From Eopsaltria australis (Eukaryota; Chordata; Aves; Passeriformes; Petroicidae): a stretch of DNA of 64,000 bases. Below are positions 23,939 to 38,075 of the stretch, piece after piece; the first letter of the stretch is position 1, and each line of letters begins with the position of its first letter. The notes beneath the pieces are model-generated. The model made no database searches. It saw only the letters and a list, made by a program, of their open reading frames with translations, and was not told the origin of the DNA. The DNA is taken from positions 3,741,470-3,805,469 of the forward strand of contig JAVTVJ010000132.1 in NCBI GenBank assembly GCA_034509425.1. The letters are read 5' to 3'. A program made the position numbers and the translations under genes.

Positions 23939-24215
23939 GTTCACAGAATGTTTTAGGTTGGACCTTAAAGATCATCTAGTTCCAACTCCTCTGCCATGGA
24001 CAGGGACACCTTCCACTAAGCCAGATTGCTCAAAGTCTTGTCCAAGCTGGACTTGAACACTTTCAGGGAGGGGGATCCACAACCTCCCTGGGCAACCTTT
24101 TCCCAATACCTCACCACTCTCACAGCAAAGAATTTCTTCCTCATATCCAGTCTAAATTTCTTCTGTTCCAATTTCTATTCATTACTCCTTGTCCTATCAC
24201 TAGTTAACTTCAACT
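23939..24215 (-). mobile_element. CR1 LINE 3' fragment
   Basis: Antisense CR1 3' UTR and the end of ORF2: 'ggttggaccttaaagatcat', 'ctgccatggacagggacacc', 'ccacaacctccctgggcaac', 'cagtctaaatttcttctgtt'. Lies about 650 bp from the 23.2-kb copy in the same orientation. Both contain 3' ends, so they are separate insertions or a tandem copy rather than one split element. Confidence 0.92.
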
Positions 24216-25546
24216 CAGCTTTTGTAAACTCTCCTAATTAATTTGTACCAGATATTCCACAACCCTGAATCTGGCTTTGTCTGTACTTGGATTTATACTT
24301 GATAAAGCTGCCATTGCAATGATTTTTCATATAAAACCTTTATAATGCTGGCTTACACTGGCTTCCTTCTGCCTTTCAACTGTATACCTCACACAGCTTA
24401 TACATACCTCATGTACTGTAGACTTCATAGACTGAAAGAGTTAAACAAACCCTCACCATGTGTTTCAGAGACTTGGGAAACAGGCCACCAGACCTGAAGC
24501 CTACTGTTAAGCTGCCCTATTTTCTTCTTTTTCTTTCTTAACCTGCTCTGCTCTCATCCTTTGTTTCATTAATTTTTCAGATTCTGCCTCCAGGACACTT
24601 CTCTGTGTTTCTGGCATGTTCCCTGTGGTGTCTCCAGTGAGCAGACCGAGGGGCAGGCTGCGCTGGCTTCCCAGCAGCCTCTGCCATGACTTCCCCACAT
24701 ACGGAGATGACAGCCTCTCCCACTGACCTCTTGTTCCTCATATATTTGTGGAAGCTGTTATTACAGCTTCTGCAATTTCCTCTACATTTTCAATTTTAGC
24801 TTCTGTGATCGTCCCCTTATTTGGTTATTTTTAGACTTGTTTATCCCTGCTCAGAGCATTGACCCCATTGATTTATGTGTCGTGTCTGTCTTTATCCATT
24901 CTTTCATTGCTCCCTGTATTTCCCTGGTCAGTTGTGCTTGTCTTATTTTCTCCTCACGCTTCAGCTCTCTTGGCTTTCAGCAGGGTATATATCTGGGCTT
25001 CCTGAGATACTCTTTTGAATATTCTACACTGCTTTGCTGTGTGTCTCAGTCATCTCTTTAGAATCTGTCATGAATAATTCTTGGGGAAAGAATGTTGTTG
25101 GATTTCATAGTGATAAGCTCCAAGAGGACATATAGACATTAATAATTGAAGAAATGGAAAAAATAATATATCACTTTATACTCCTTAGTTAGTAGATGAC
25201 TTATGGTATTTTTTTATCTTTCATGCAATTTTTCTCCATCAAAAACTTTATGATTCTATTGACTGATACATTCAGTAGGAACATTGATCACGAAATACAT
25301 TTTTCTAGAGTTGAACATACTGATTTTTAATGTATTTTATTACTAATATAATGTAATTTTCAGTATAATTAGTATGGTTATTATTTCTAATCAATAACAA
25401 TTAACATTTATATTTAAATATACATAGTATAGGGCCAAATAAATACAAGGGATTTTATAAATCAGATTACTGATCAATATTTTTGCCTCCACAATATGCT
25501 GACTTGCACACCAAAGCTGGAACATGACACCTTTATCTGGAGGAGG

Positions 25547-25565
25547 TTTTCCTCTCAGAGGAAAA
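25547..25565. repeat. 9-bp-arm inverted repeat with 1-nt centre
   Basis: ttttcctct, c, agaggaaaa. Exact arms. Confidence 0.85.
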
Positions 25566-28500
25566 TGAGAAAGGGAGGTTATATGACTATTATGAGTTCA
25601 GTCAACTTTAAATACTCAGATTGGATAAAGTAATTTCTATGTGCCATGTTTACCACAATTCTTTTTTATTTGTATCTCTTTTCTATTGAATCTATTATTT
25701 CAGATGCATAATGCTGTAAGATTCAAAAGAACAAAAATAAGATGATGCCAAAGTTATGCTCTGAGTCTGAATAATATTTTTTCTTGGAGTATTGCTATCA
25801 TTCTTTCTTAGTAGTCGTACTTTGAAAAATCTTATGAAATCTTTTTTGAAACTAAAAAGTGTCCGCAGTAACAGTGTTCTCATTCTTTTTTTTCATGCAA
25901 GAATTTATTTTAACAGAAACGAAAACATTTGGTAGGGCATAGAATCTAAAAATTTGCTATACAAACACCTAATGAGGTTATTAGAAACACTAAATTAAGT
26001 ACTTCATTATCTGAAGTGGCTGTGAAGTGTAATTTTATCATATACACTTTTTAAGGTAGAAAATTATGAAGACTATGCTTGGAAGCAAACTTCTGCTTAA
26101 GGCTTCAGGTAGAAATTTCCCAAGGCATCTATACTTGTCCCGCTAGATATTTTAAAGTAATATTTTTGGCTTGAACTAGATAACTTCCAAGTCTAGACCT
26201 CCAGATGAAAAATTTTAGGGTATTGAGAAAACAGGCATTTATCAGATGAGTCCTCTAAAAAATCCAGCCTTTTAAGAATGAGCAAATCTGATTAATTTGC
26301 ATAACACTGCAATGTTTTAAATCACTCTCAAGGCAGTGACTATTAGTTTGAAAGGGCTGATACCATCAACTGATAGAAGTTGACCAGAAAAAAAAAATTT
26401 AGATTCCAGCAAACCCTACAGCTTGAATTCCCTGCACTCCAGTAGGAAGCTCTTCCCAGCAGACTATGCACTATCATAAAGAAGAGTTAGGAGCTCTCCT
26501 GGTGAAGTTAGGTCAATGAACTGATAGGAATGAAAGAATGATAATAAATTCAGAAAAAGGGATTAACTCCAGCCTAGTGATTTGCATACTCAATTGCAAG
26601 AATAAACTCCTTCAGCTGAAGATGATTTTCCATTCATATCTGAATACTGCTTAAAGTATGCCAAACTGCTACAGGAATGGGCAGCAGTAGACAGTGCTAA
26701 TTGCAGGGTGGTAAAGTCAAACTTCATGTGGGAAATTACAAATTACTTCTTTAAGCCATGCTGGTCAGGAATCTTTTCTACCACACAGAAGTCCCACATA
26801 ATGCCTACATACTCTTATGGAGTATGGGAGGTGTTGAGTCAAACCTTCCCAGGCTATGAAAGCTGAAGTCCAATCACTTAAGCTATAGAAGAAAAAATGG
26901 GAAAAGAAACAAGTCAAAGTTCAAGCAAGACACAGAGTTTTGGGGCTTTTATTTTAGTGATGGCTAATTGCAGCCTAGAAGATGGAGCTGGTACACACTG
27001 GTTTTGGTGTTTCCAACGAGAGGGATTAAAATACTCTCTGCTAGCATCCTATGTGCTATGAATCCCAATCTAGAAGACTAGCTCACTCAAATCTGCTTTC
27101 CAGGAGCCTGCTGGAAACTGAGACAGAGCCATGAATACTGTTCCAGAATCAGGCATGCTTCTTGCAACCATTGCACTGCCAAGCACTGTGGCATCTAAGG
27201 CTACTTACAGAATGACTGCCCTAACCCCTATCTTCTCAGTTGGAGTTAGGCACCAATCCAGAGTCAGTGCTTTGGAAAATCTGAGTTCCTGTTCATGTTC
27301 TACATGCTCAAGTATTTTTGGAAAAGTGTGCCCAAAATGATATGTTTTTATGTATTTGAATTATAATTTACATTAACAAATATATTTTAAAATACAATAA
27401 ACTCATCTCTACAGTCTTCCTGTATTTCATGCTTTCTCATGAAGTTTCTGCCTGGTTAAATAAATCAGATTCTCACAAGCAGGAAGTGCTTTTATGTGTG
27501 CAGTATCAAAAGACACCATCTTTACTTCATCTATTTGTACTAAATAGAACTTTGTTGACTTTTCCATTTAGGTATGTGTACAATAGTTATTTGGTTCAGT
27601 GAAAACTATTAATTTACCTTAACAGGTACAAGATACAGTGAGAGGAATGAGTGAAATGTAGAACATTCAAACCACTTTTCCTTCTGGATTTGCAAATATT
27701 TCCTCTTCCACATTATGGAACAGTAAGAAAAATTACAGAAGTGCCCAGAAGCACACTGGATCTCAAAAGGCAGAGGAAGACATGATACTTTCTTCAGAGA
27801 GTTTTAAAAGCCAACTCTACCCTTTTGCACCTCAGAGCCTTTTTAAACATATGCATAGCTATGAACATACCACAGAACCACCTGTGTATAGCAATATTTA
27901 ACTAAATGAACCTTAAAGAAAAACTGGTGTCTAAAAACCAGCATTGCCAAAAGAGTTAGAAGTAAAAAATAATATGAAATATAATGATGTGTCAGAAGTA
28001 AATGATGGAGCTCAAGACTCAAGTATTTTTCTTTTAGAAATTCAGATATTGAAATATGCATTTTTAAACAAAATAAAGTAGAATAGCTTTGATGTAGCTA
28101 ATACAATCACAGTAAATTAAGTCAAAACAGGAATCTTTTATTTCATTGGTTCCCATACAGCTCCATGAGAAGCACCACCCCAACCCAGTTCATTGAGACT
28201 CCAAAGTGGTGTTACTGAATCCTGGGAGGAACACTGACCGACTAACCTGCCCTCTGGCTGGTGAGATCACTTCACCCATCACCAAAACCTCTACTCTTGG
28301 GACATAACAACTGAAAGGAAACTTTAAGTTTTGCAATAACTAACCCATTCAAACAAGGTTATTTAATTGGTTGAATACAATACCTGTTCAATGAAGAAAA
28401 ATGAGGCACAGCAATGTATTTCTATGTGTTGTACAAATACACAGGAAAACTCTCAGCCATGGAGAGCTCATTTCAAGCAAGATATAAAAAATATATATAA

Positions 28501-31500
28501 CACATCCTGAGACTAAAAACTTGTGTGGCAGCATAGGTTAGCAAAGTAAGTGCCCTTCAGTTGTTGATTATTCACAAGTATTTATACAAATAAATCAATA
28601 TAGTACGTGATTGCCCCATGACTTCTGATGTCATTGATGGGGTTCATCTCTCACCTACCCCACGACTTCTAAAACCTAAGTCTATACATGTCATGCTAAG
28701 CTCCCTTCATAACTCAGGGTAGAGAAACTGGAGTCTCCTGGGAGGCTATTCATCTTTTCTTAGACACTTTGCCTAGTGACAATAAAGGGAGGTGTTGGTG
28801 ATTAACTTGTATTTCTGCCACTTAGGAATCTGTTAAAAGTGAGATAAGTCCAAGAATTTTTCTCTCTCTTCTTTTTCTTTTCAATTGTCTGTCCAGATTC
28901 AATAAAGACAGTACCTAACAGAATATAAAACCACGTACCATAATACTTTCATATCAAGAAACCCAAAAACCTGCTTCTTTCCATGGCTTCTATATCACTT
29001 AACTTGAATAATTTTCCCCCCTACAGCTTCAAAATCTTCAAGACTACCTGTATGCTCCCATGTCAGACAAAAGCTGAAGTTTCTCTCTAATCTTAGGATG
29101 GCAAATACCCAACTTAACTGTGTGTTCAAGAGCAAGAAGACACAATTGATAATGTCTTGTTGCCAGATCCTTGAATACTGGGGCTGATCATCGAGTGCAG
29201 CATAGTGCAAAGACCACAGGTTTAATGACTCATTGATTCATTAGATGAAATGCATATAATCAAGTTTTGCTAAGTGGTTATTGATTCTGCACACTTTGAT
29301 GTTGATTTAGATGTAACCCAGACACATAAGAATAGGAACACGCACAGTCAGTGACCATTTCTGCACTAACTCAAAGAACACTGACTTCTGAACTAAATCA
29401 AAATTCTGAGGTCCACATTTATCTAAAAAAATACAAATTTGAAGAAAAACTTTGGGAAAGAAAAACTTATTTTTTTATACATAGAGGTGAAAATTATGTT
29501 AGCTACATTGCGTTGAACAGAAGCATCATCTAGAGCTGTCAAGGTGTCCAGATTTGTGTGTATCCTGTGTTTTCATTCTCAGTGGTAATGACAACTTTGT
29601 TTACAGGCAGAGGGAAGGGCAAATTCCAATTTATTTATTTTTCATGATAATATCATAAAATGGAAAAGTTCACAATCAATCATGACCAAATTGAAAGGGT
29701 CAGAATATGCTACAAGAGTAAATCTATCAGTTACAAAATACTTTTACACCGTCACAATGTTTGAGCCCTGAACATGACATAAAATATTTCTACTCCAATA
29801 TTTTAAATGTGATCTCCTTTAAGCAATTTAGCATGCTAAGTTCAAGCATTCAAAACCCAAGGGAAATAAACTGCTGGAAATCAAAGGTGGTTCATGTAGC
29901 TATACTGTCCATCATTTACAAACATGGCCTTATACCTATTAGTAGAATCAACACCCTTAGACATAGACTTGATGGATCATATTTAACAACAACATAATAG
30001 GTCAAACTATCATTCTAGCCTGCACTTAAGTATTGAGTAACAGAGTACACTGTCATTTTATCACATCTATAATGTAGGGCTACTACAGTGACTCTATCAG
30101 CTACTGATTCCTATCATAAATAATCTTCTCATAATTTCTGCATAGACACAGATTCCCAACTTAATTTTAACTAAGAAAGACATGTGGCTCAGAATTTTAG
30201 GAAATAGGATACAATTACAATTTTCCTGTAACTATAGCAATAAGATTCTTACTCGATTAAAAAAGCTAGCAGCTACAGAATATAACCAATGTAAGGAATA
30301 ATGGAGTGGAGCAGCCTTCTAACACAAGACTGTCACCAGGAAACATCTGAAATTACAGGAAAAAAATGATACAAGCTGCAAACACTTCAGTGCTTATGTA
30401 CCAGAGTCTCACATCCAACTTAAGCCACAGGATACTGCTCTCTGTCTTTTACGGTTGGTTAGGAGTCAATCAAGTGTGAAATATTCTAAATTCTGGTTGT
30501 TAAAGGATTGAGAACCTCTGACCCCCTGCCATGACTTACACCCAGAAAGGAATATATTTGTTTGTGATAATCATCTACTGAACTAGTATCCTTCTGCAGC
30601 ACACAGAAGTTGCTTTGCTGTAGTATCAGAGAGTCTTGCAGGGAGTATTTCCACTAAGTTACAAGCTTATCTATCATAAAGAAATTGGCTCAAGCTGTTG
30701 GCAGACTCAAAGACAAATCTATATCTCACGTTCAGTTGATTTTATTTCAGCTTTTATTTTTTCATTATTAGGAAAATTAGAAATACTCTAGTCTAAAAAT
30801 GAAAGCTTACCTTATAGGTTAATCACATGACTTTAAAAACCAGATGTCTAAATGGCTTTGCCTTAATCTGGCCTTTTTTGATATATCTGATGAAATGAAA
30901 GATGTCTGTTCAGGTAAAAAAAAACCCAAACAAAGAAGTCGAACTGAATTCCATCACATTCTAGTGCAGAATAAGAAGGCTTCAACTTCAGTCATATCAC
31001 AATTAAAAAAAATACTATGGCATATAATGTTGCTTTTTATAGCTGACAGTGAGTTCCATTAGACTGTAGAAGAATCTCTGAAGGAAAATGAACATAGCCT
31101 CCCAAGAGAGTGGAAACCCCACAGAGCATGGTTTAAATGTGGCAGCTGGGCTGTGGGAGGAAATGGCATTTTCCATTGAAAATCTGCTGCCAATATACCT
31201 CCCATGGATAGATTTTTAAGAGAAATGTGGCAGTTGTCCCTCTCTGAATTTCAGCTGCTCAGTTTTAAGGATGCATAGACAGGAAAGGCAGAAAGACTGA
31301 GTAGGAAAAGGTCCAGAATTATGTTCTGTCCAAGGACCAAAGAGTAAAATTGAGAAATGACCGGAAGTAGGAATGTGTAACAGGAAGATGGTAAGAGGGG
31401 GAAAAGATTCTTTAGTTTTAAAAGATAAAATCCAACTTTTTAGAAAGTGTGCACCATTTCAAAGGCTACTTTATTTTTTTTTAATAGTTTGAGGTACTTG

Positions 31501-32063
31501 ATGCTTAACAAATCTCACTGAAAGTTGGTTAGTAATGTGTTAGTTACTTTTAAAAGCATTCCCTTTATATTTGGGGATCTATCATGATAACAGTTCTGGC
31601 AACATCACAGGTCATCAGTTCCTTAAATAGGAAATTCCCCACTGGTAACATGTAGGTATATAACCCTGGGAGTCATGAGAGCAATCATGCGTGCTATATC
31701 CACGCTAACAAATATGAAGTATTATGAAAAGAATGCTTCTAAAATATTCTCTTCTTGATGTCTGCATCTACTTGTAACTCTGACTTAGGCATACTCTTGA
31801 AAATATGACTCGTAATCCAAAAAAGACACTTTCTGATGCAGGTAGAAAAGTCATGTCTGTATGACTTGTATGGATAGATACTTTATTGCTTTCTCTTTTG
31901 ATGCAGGTGGTGTGGTACTGCTATCTGGCTTTTTTTCTTTTTAACAACAATTCAACAATTTTAATAAGGTTGAAAAAACTGTCAAGCAAATAGAACACCC
32001 TTTTTATTTTTTTTTTTTGAAGGGGGTGGGTTTTTAAAATTTTTTGGGTTTTTTGTCTTTGCT

Positions 32064-32089
32064 TTGGTTGGTTGGTTGGTTGATTGGTT
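32064..32089. repeat. (GGTT)n microsatellite
   Basis: Tandem GGTT units with one interruption, next to T-rich runs from 31999. Confidence 0.85.
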
Positions 32090-35000
32090 TTACTCAAACA
32101 ACCTTTTATGGCTCCAAATCTGGTTCTTCTAGAGCAGTCCTTTAACCATCAGACTAACTTCTCTCCTTCTTTGTTCTCTGTAGAAAACCTCACACTTCCT
32201 TCAAAGGCCTTCAAAGGTCTGACTTCAACAGCCAGGACAGAAGGATCCTTGCCAGTCTTCACCTGTCATCATTTTGGTATGGCTCTGGCTTAAGAATTAA
32301 CATGATGCTTGCGTCTATTCAGGCTAGTGGAAAAACTGCAGCATGCTACTTCCTAAGTAACACTGCTGGTCCAGGATGCACAACTACCACAAATTTTTTC
32401 AGTGAAAGGGGTGTGACTGCTATGCTGTCTATAGAAATGAGGTGCCTGCATATTAGTGTGAACAGAGAACACCTGCTGTGTCTTCTAGAGTAGAGGATGC
32501 TGGTACCTGCAGCTTGCAAATCTCAAACATTCTGGCAGATAGAAAGCCCTGAGCAGCACAGCTTAGCTAAACTGACAGCACTTCTGAAAATACACAAATT
32601 GGTTTTCTATTACAAGTTTGGTCAACTACAGACTTGGTAATTTTGTGGATCCTTGTCTTCTATTTCAGTACCAAAGGTTTACTTGTAGATGTGCTCTAGA
32701 ATTTTGTGCTTATTTTCTGATTTATATGTTGTGAAATGCTTCTTGTGAAAATCCCAGATGTAGAAATTTAACAGTAGAAAACTGTTGTCTCATCTCTAAT
32801 TGACTGGTAAATATACTAAACAGAAGGTGGGTCAGGTGCAAGATGACACTTTGTGTTGAAAATACCTGAAAGGTTTTGAAGGTAGGGATGAAAAGCGCCA
32901 TAGGTATGATGTCACTTCAAATTATCTGATATCATGTAAAGTTATATTGCAATGTAGTCAGTAGGTAAATTGTTCCCGACTCTTCACCAGATGATACTAA
33001 ATTTCCTTTTTGTTTAAAAAATAGGGATGTTGGTATAATCTCATTATCCCTATTTCTCAGACCAGCCCATAAACTTTAGTATTTCTGCGAGTTTGTGGTT
33101 TTTTATAGAGTACTAGAGCAAAATCATTACAAAGTGCCATGGTATAAGAGGAATGAAATTCATTTTCTGCTTACAAAAGAGATCAGTTTAACCCACAGTA
33201 TATGTAACATTTAAAAAAAAATTGTTTCTTACAAATCTAAATTAACTACGACACTTCTGTTGCGGTTCTGTTGAGCTCTCCACTAGATTGATTTCTAAAT
33301 CTGATGGACTGCTTTATTTTTTAAAGAACAATCAACAATTATAGTAGACAGAAAAAAGCGAAGTGTTTTCTCTGTTTTACAGTTTTGACTAAATGCTGAC
33401 ATTTTAAATAAGTGGTTCCACTTTTAGACAATGCCATTTTAACTGTTCAGTCCTTCCTCCTACATCCTTTTAATAAGTGTAAGCCACAAGCTTGACTGCT
33501 AAGGTTTGAAGTTAACACAGCAGTCAGAATTTATTTGCATTCTTTCTAAAATGGTATTTGTTTTATAACCCTGACTCAGTTTCTGAATCTGTCCTTTTCT
33601 GTGATCTCTTTAGGTCTCACAAACCAAGCAAAGTCAGGCCGTGTCAGTTCTGAGAATGTCAGTATTTCCAAGGAACACCTAGATGCTAGAGACAGTACTG
33701 CAACTCAGAAAGTAGTACACCTGCCTTGCCAGAAGCACTGAAACAAATTCACCACTGTGGAAGGGACAGAAGAACTGTAAAGCTGGTAATTCCTTATGTC
33801 AAATGGAATTAAAAAGAAGAGCTAAATGTCTGTGTTTTAAGAATTAGAAATGTTAATTCCAACGCCCTAATCAAAATAAAGTCACGCAATTACATTCTGT
33901 CACAATATCATTCCTACCTTTTCAGGCAGATAAAAAATCTATTATTTTTTTTCTTTCCATCCCAAGCCCTGTGCCCTATAAATGTGTGCTGATAAAAAGT
34001 TGCTACAAACAGTCTTGTGAGTCAATGTGGTGTTATGAAAGTATTACAACACTGTAAGCAGCATGACTTTTGGTGTCATTTGAAATCAAGTACTTAATGC
34101 TGCAAAACGGACTGAGACTACTGAGTTACATTTGTGAAATGCTTTAAAATTAACAGTTCAAAAAGCTTTACGAGCATAAAATACAGTTACCCTAGTAAAC
34201 TGAATGCACTTGGCCATCCATCTCACTGGGGCTTTGTATCTTCTAATTCCTTTAGCAAAGTATGGGATATACAGAGAATTTTACGAGAAATAAGTTTCAG
34301 AATCAGGGGGTTTTGTGTGGAAGTTACTAACATGCAAACATCTAGAAGAGTCGTGTCAGAAAAATTCAATCACATGTGTCATGATGCATGATATATCATC
34401 CTGTTTGAGATGACAGTTTGCTTGTCCCCTGCTCCTGAAGTGGTATATATGGTTACTAAGAACCAATAAACCATTGATCCTCATTCATCATTCTAGAACA
34501 AACCATGCCCAAGCAAGATCTACATTAAATGTAAGCAATTCTTGTACATTTTTCTTACTGTCCTTGCAAACACTAAATAACAAGAAAACATTTGGTAATT
34601 TTTGTAAAAATGAATTTTTGATATAAAAAGGACGGTCTAAAGCAAGAGGCACTGTAGTAGAATTCAGAGGTGTGACTCAACTTCTGTCAGGGATGCAAAT
34701 TTCTTGTGTGGTAGCAGAGTCACGAACTCCTGGTACACCAAGGGAGCAAAAGCATTACAGCTCTGTTTCTATGCATAGCTGCACAGTGAAATCCTGACAT
34801 CCAAGTGAGGTATGTTTGCTCCTCTTCTAATACCTAGGGACATGTAGGCACTCAACACACAGCAGAATTTAGACACTGTAATCTGGGCTGGTGGAAGGTA
34901 TTTTCTGTAGTGGGGGATTTCCGCTCCTGGAATTAATCACTTTAAGCATTTTTTTTTATTATTATTTTTTTATTCTCTCACAGAAACAGAGATTAACTCT

Positions 35001-35702
35001 GTCTTTTGACTTGGAGATGATCAGGGGAGAAATCACAGTCCCAACCTTAGCCATTATCTGATCTAGAACGCACAGAAATGTGTAAGCAATTTGTGTTTAA
35101 CATCCTCTTTTGCCAGGGGTAACTGAAGCTTTGTTTTACACCTCTAAGAAGACTGCTTGCTCATGAGATTTCATAATACTCTCACTTTAGAGTGCACGGT
35201 TCTCTAATACTTCATGCAAAACAAAACATTGACATCTTCTTTACTACCAGTACTTTTCTACCAGTGAAGGATTCATTCAATTCCTCTCTAAAATGACTGT
35301 TTCCTATATGAAGTGCTAATGTTGGGACTGAAAATGGAGTCCTTCTGTCTCCAGTTGACTGCTAAGTTACAAAACTATATCCTTCCCTCTCCTTTCGAAT
35401 ATAGATGAAGAAAAAAGAGTGTAAGCATCCTGACATCTTAACTTCTTTATAGTATAGAATGTAAGTTCCCCGAAGATGGGAGAAAACATCTCCAACCAAC
35501 TCCAGATGGAGTCCTAACCCTACTGACAAAGAAGAAAACAGTGGGAAAGCAGCATGTTTGTGTGGATTACAAATTGGGGGGCTTTCAAAAGCACTTGCTA
35601 CACTGAAATAAGCAGATGGGAGATTAAAGATATACTATCTATGCTATGTTCTTAGTATGGCATCAAGGTGACCAAGTAAATGTTTACACAGATCTGATGA
35701 GG

Positions 35703-36099
35703 ATCTGCTGAGAGAATTGGGGTTGTAGCAGCTGGAGAGAAGGAGGCTGAGGGGAGACTGTATTGGTGTCTACAACTGTCTGAAAGGAGGTAGTAGGCAG
35801 GTGAGGGTTGGTCTCTTCTCCTACGTAACAAACGATAGGATGAGCCAGAACAACTTTAAATTGTGCCAGGGAAGTTTAAGTTTGGGTATTGGAAAAAATT
35901 TCTTCAGTGAAAGGATTATCAAGCATTGGAACAGGCTTCCCAGGGAAGTGTTTGAGTCACCATCCCTATGGGTATTTAAAAGACTTGTAGATGTGGCACT
36001 TGGGGACATGCTTTAGTGATGGACTGGGCATTGCTGAGTTAATGGTTGTACTCTACGATCTCAAACATCTTTTTCCAGCCTTAACAATTCTGTGACTCT
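35703..36099 (+). mobile_element. CR1 LINE 3' fragment with ORF2 C-terminal remnant
   Basis: Sense-strand CR1. It starts in ORF2 ('gaggctgaggggagactgta', 'caactgtctgaaaggaggta') and passes through a still-open stretch at 35801-36016, whose product contains KHWNRLPREVFESPSLWVF, typical of the CR1 reverse-transcriptase C terminus. It ends in the 3' UTR and the 'caattctgtgactct' tail. It is 5'-truncated to about 400 bp and is the best preserved CR1 copy in the window. It has no intact endonuclease or polymerase domain. Confidence 0.95.
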
Positions 36100-38011
36100 T
36101 CATTTGGACAAGCTTAATGTTTAAAGTACAGTTCTACTGTTGGACACAAAACAAGAGAGCATTGATGAGAGTCCACCCTTTGGACTTTAGGCAGAAGTTG
36201 AATGCATGCCAGCTTTTAGCTCTAGCCCTTTTTCTGAACACTCGTTCCCTGTTCACCAAGTACAGGTGAGATTTTCTCCTGGAGATATTAGGAGGGTGAA
36301 AAACAGCAGCAGGTGTATATCTTTGGTGCATGTCTTCCACAAGAATCAGCTGAACAGAAAGCATTAATCCACTACTTGTGCATCCAACTCAATGGCCTGC
36401 TCACGACTTTAAAAAAAAATTTGATGGTAGAGAAATCTGTCCCAGTCCCAGGGAACTGAAGGCAAAAAACCTTTTTTTAAAAGGACTGTTATTGGCATTC
36501 AAAGCCAATCATATCCTGTCCTATCTCAGTATACTTTATAGTATTACAAATTTCATCATAATTCATGGATTTGAGACACTGCCCTAACTTCAACCACAAG
36601 AATATTTTCTCTTAGGCATTAAACCCCTTCTACACTCTTCTGTGGATACTTACAGCATGACGCAGCTAGTTCTTGCAAATAACAAAAGGACATTAGGTTC
36701 TACAATCACTTTTCATGTCATCAGTAAGCTTCAAGATTTTCTCAGGAAGGTGGTTCAGGTGAGCAGCCACAAAACCAACTTTGTAGGTCCAGTCACCTGG
36801 TTAAAGTTATCACCATTTACAGTGTCCTAGGCTATAGAGTGCTGAGGACGTCTTCAGAAGCTATCTATCCCCTGGGAATTTTCAATTCTGTGGATGTATT
36901 TATTTAGATTTATTATTGCCATCAAAGAGGCTCAGGACTACCTCTCCTTTCCCTGTCCTGAGCTGACACCACTAGAAGCAGTACTACATATCAACCACTA
37001 ATAAGAAGTGATGTCTTTGAAAGGGCTGTCTCAACTTATTGGAAAACCTCAGCAGAAGTCTTCAAAGACACATCATGGCATATTTTTAGGCCTCCTTCAT
37101 ATTTGAGTTGGTTTCTTATGCTCTTCATATTTTTTTGCTAGCTCAGGTGATACCTGGGGTGCTTGATTTCATAAAATATAAATATTTGAAAGAAAATATA
37201 ACTCTAATTTTCTTTATTTATTACATATATTATTTCTCCTGCCTCCTTTTTGATGATTCTAGCAGTGTTCAGATTGTTTTCACTGAGATGGAGAAAAAAG
37301 AGCAGGGCAACACTGTTCTGACAGCATGGGTGCCACCTACAGATAGAACTTTTTCAAAGTCATGTTATTTGTGTTTGTGTGGACACTGGAGCAAGGAATA
37401 AGATGGGGCTCCCTGTCCACCCAGCTGCCGGTATCCACCAGTAAATTCTCCTGTCTCTAAAGCTCTGACTTATGATGCTCCAATGCACAGGCCATTTATC
37501 AACACCCAGTAGTTATGCTACTGCTCAGAACTGCTGGAAGGAGGATGTAGGCAGCTCCATAGCACCCTAAAGTCAGTGCACAACCTTGCTTGTGGCTTTT
37601 CTGGTTTAGTCCTAAGGTTAAAAACTGTCACTGCATTTTCACTAAAATACACATTAATAAAAACATGTTTTTAAAATACTTCCAGCTTTTTAAACCTCAG
37701 AATCAATATTTTTACAGAAACACTGTAGATATAATTAACAAGTTATGACATCGGGAAACTAGACTAGACTCTAAATGTAAAATTGTCTCATCATTATAAA
37801 TCAGTTAATTTTGCTCTAGGATCCAGAAAAATGTTTTGATCAAAAAAGCACTGAATTGTGAAGTTAGACTTTCTCTGACATCAATGACCATTCAACAGAC
37901 CTTTATTTAAGTATCAGATAAACATAAGAGCCAGAGTTTCCGGCACTACATTTGCAATAATTCCCCATACATGCTTCTATGTTTACACCTCATGATGCCT
38001 AAAATTTGCTT

Positions 38012-38075
38012 GCTCTTTACAAATGGGGAAACAGAGGCACAGTGAGATGAAATGTCTTGCCTACCATGTGTGAAT
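38012..38075 (-). repeat. Possible MIR-class SINE fragment
   Basis: 'ctttacaaatggggaaacag' followed by 'aggcacagtgagatgaaatg' resembles the inverted central part of MIR-type SINEs. It is too short for certainty. Confidence 0.4.

Larger units (their letters stand above)
24216..35699. other. Intron, largely featureless
   Basis: AT-rich intron without recognised exons. A small inverted repeat is at 25547-25565, a weak old-repeat resemblance at about 27225-27310, and a (GGTT)n tract at 32064-32089. Confidence 0.5.

Noticed and set aside
35801..36016. 71-codon open frame as a possible gene
   Set aside because: It is the C-terminal remnant of CR1 ORF2 within a truncated LINE.
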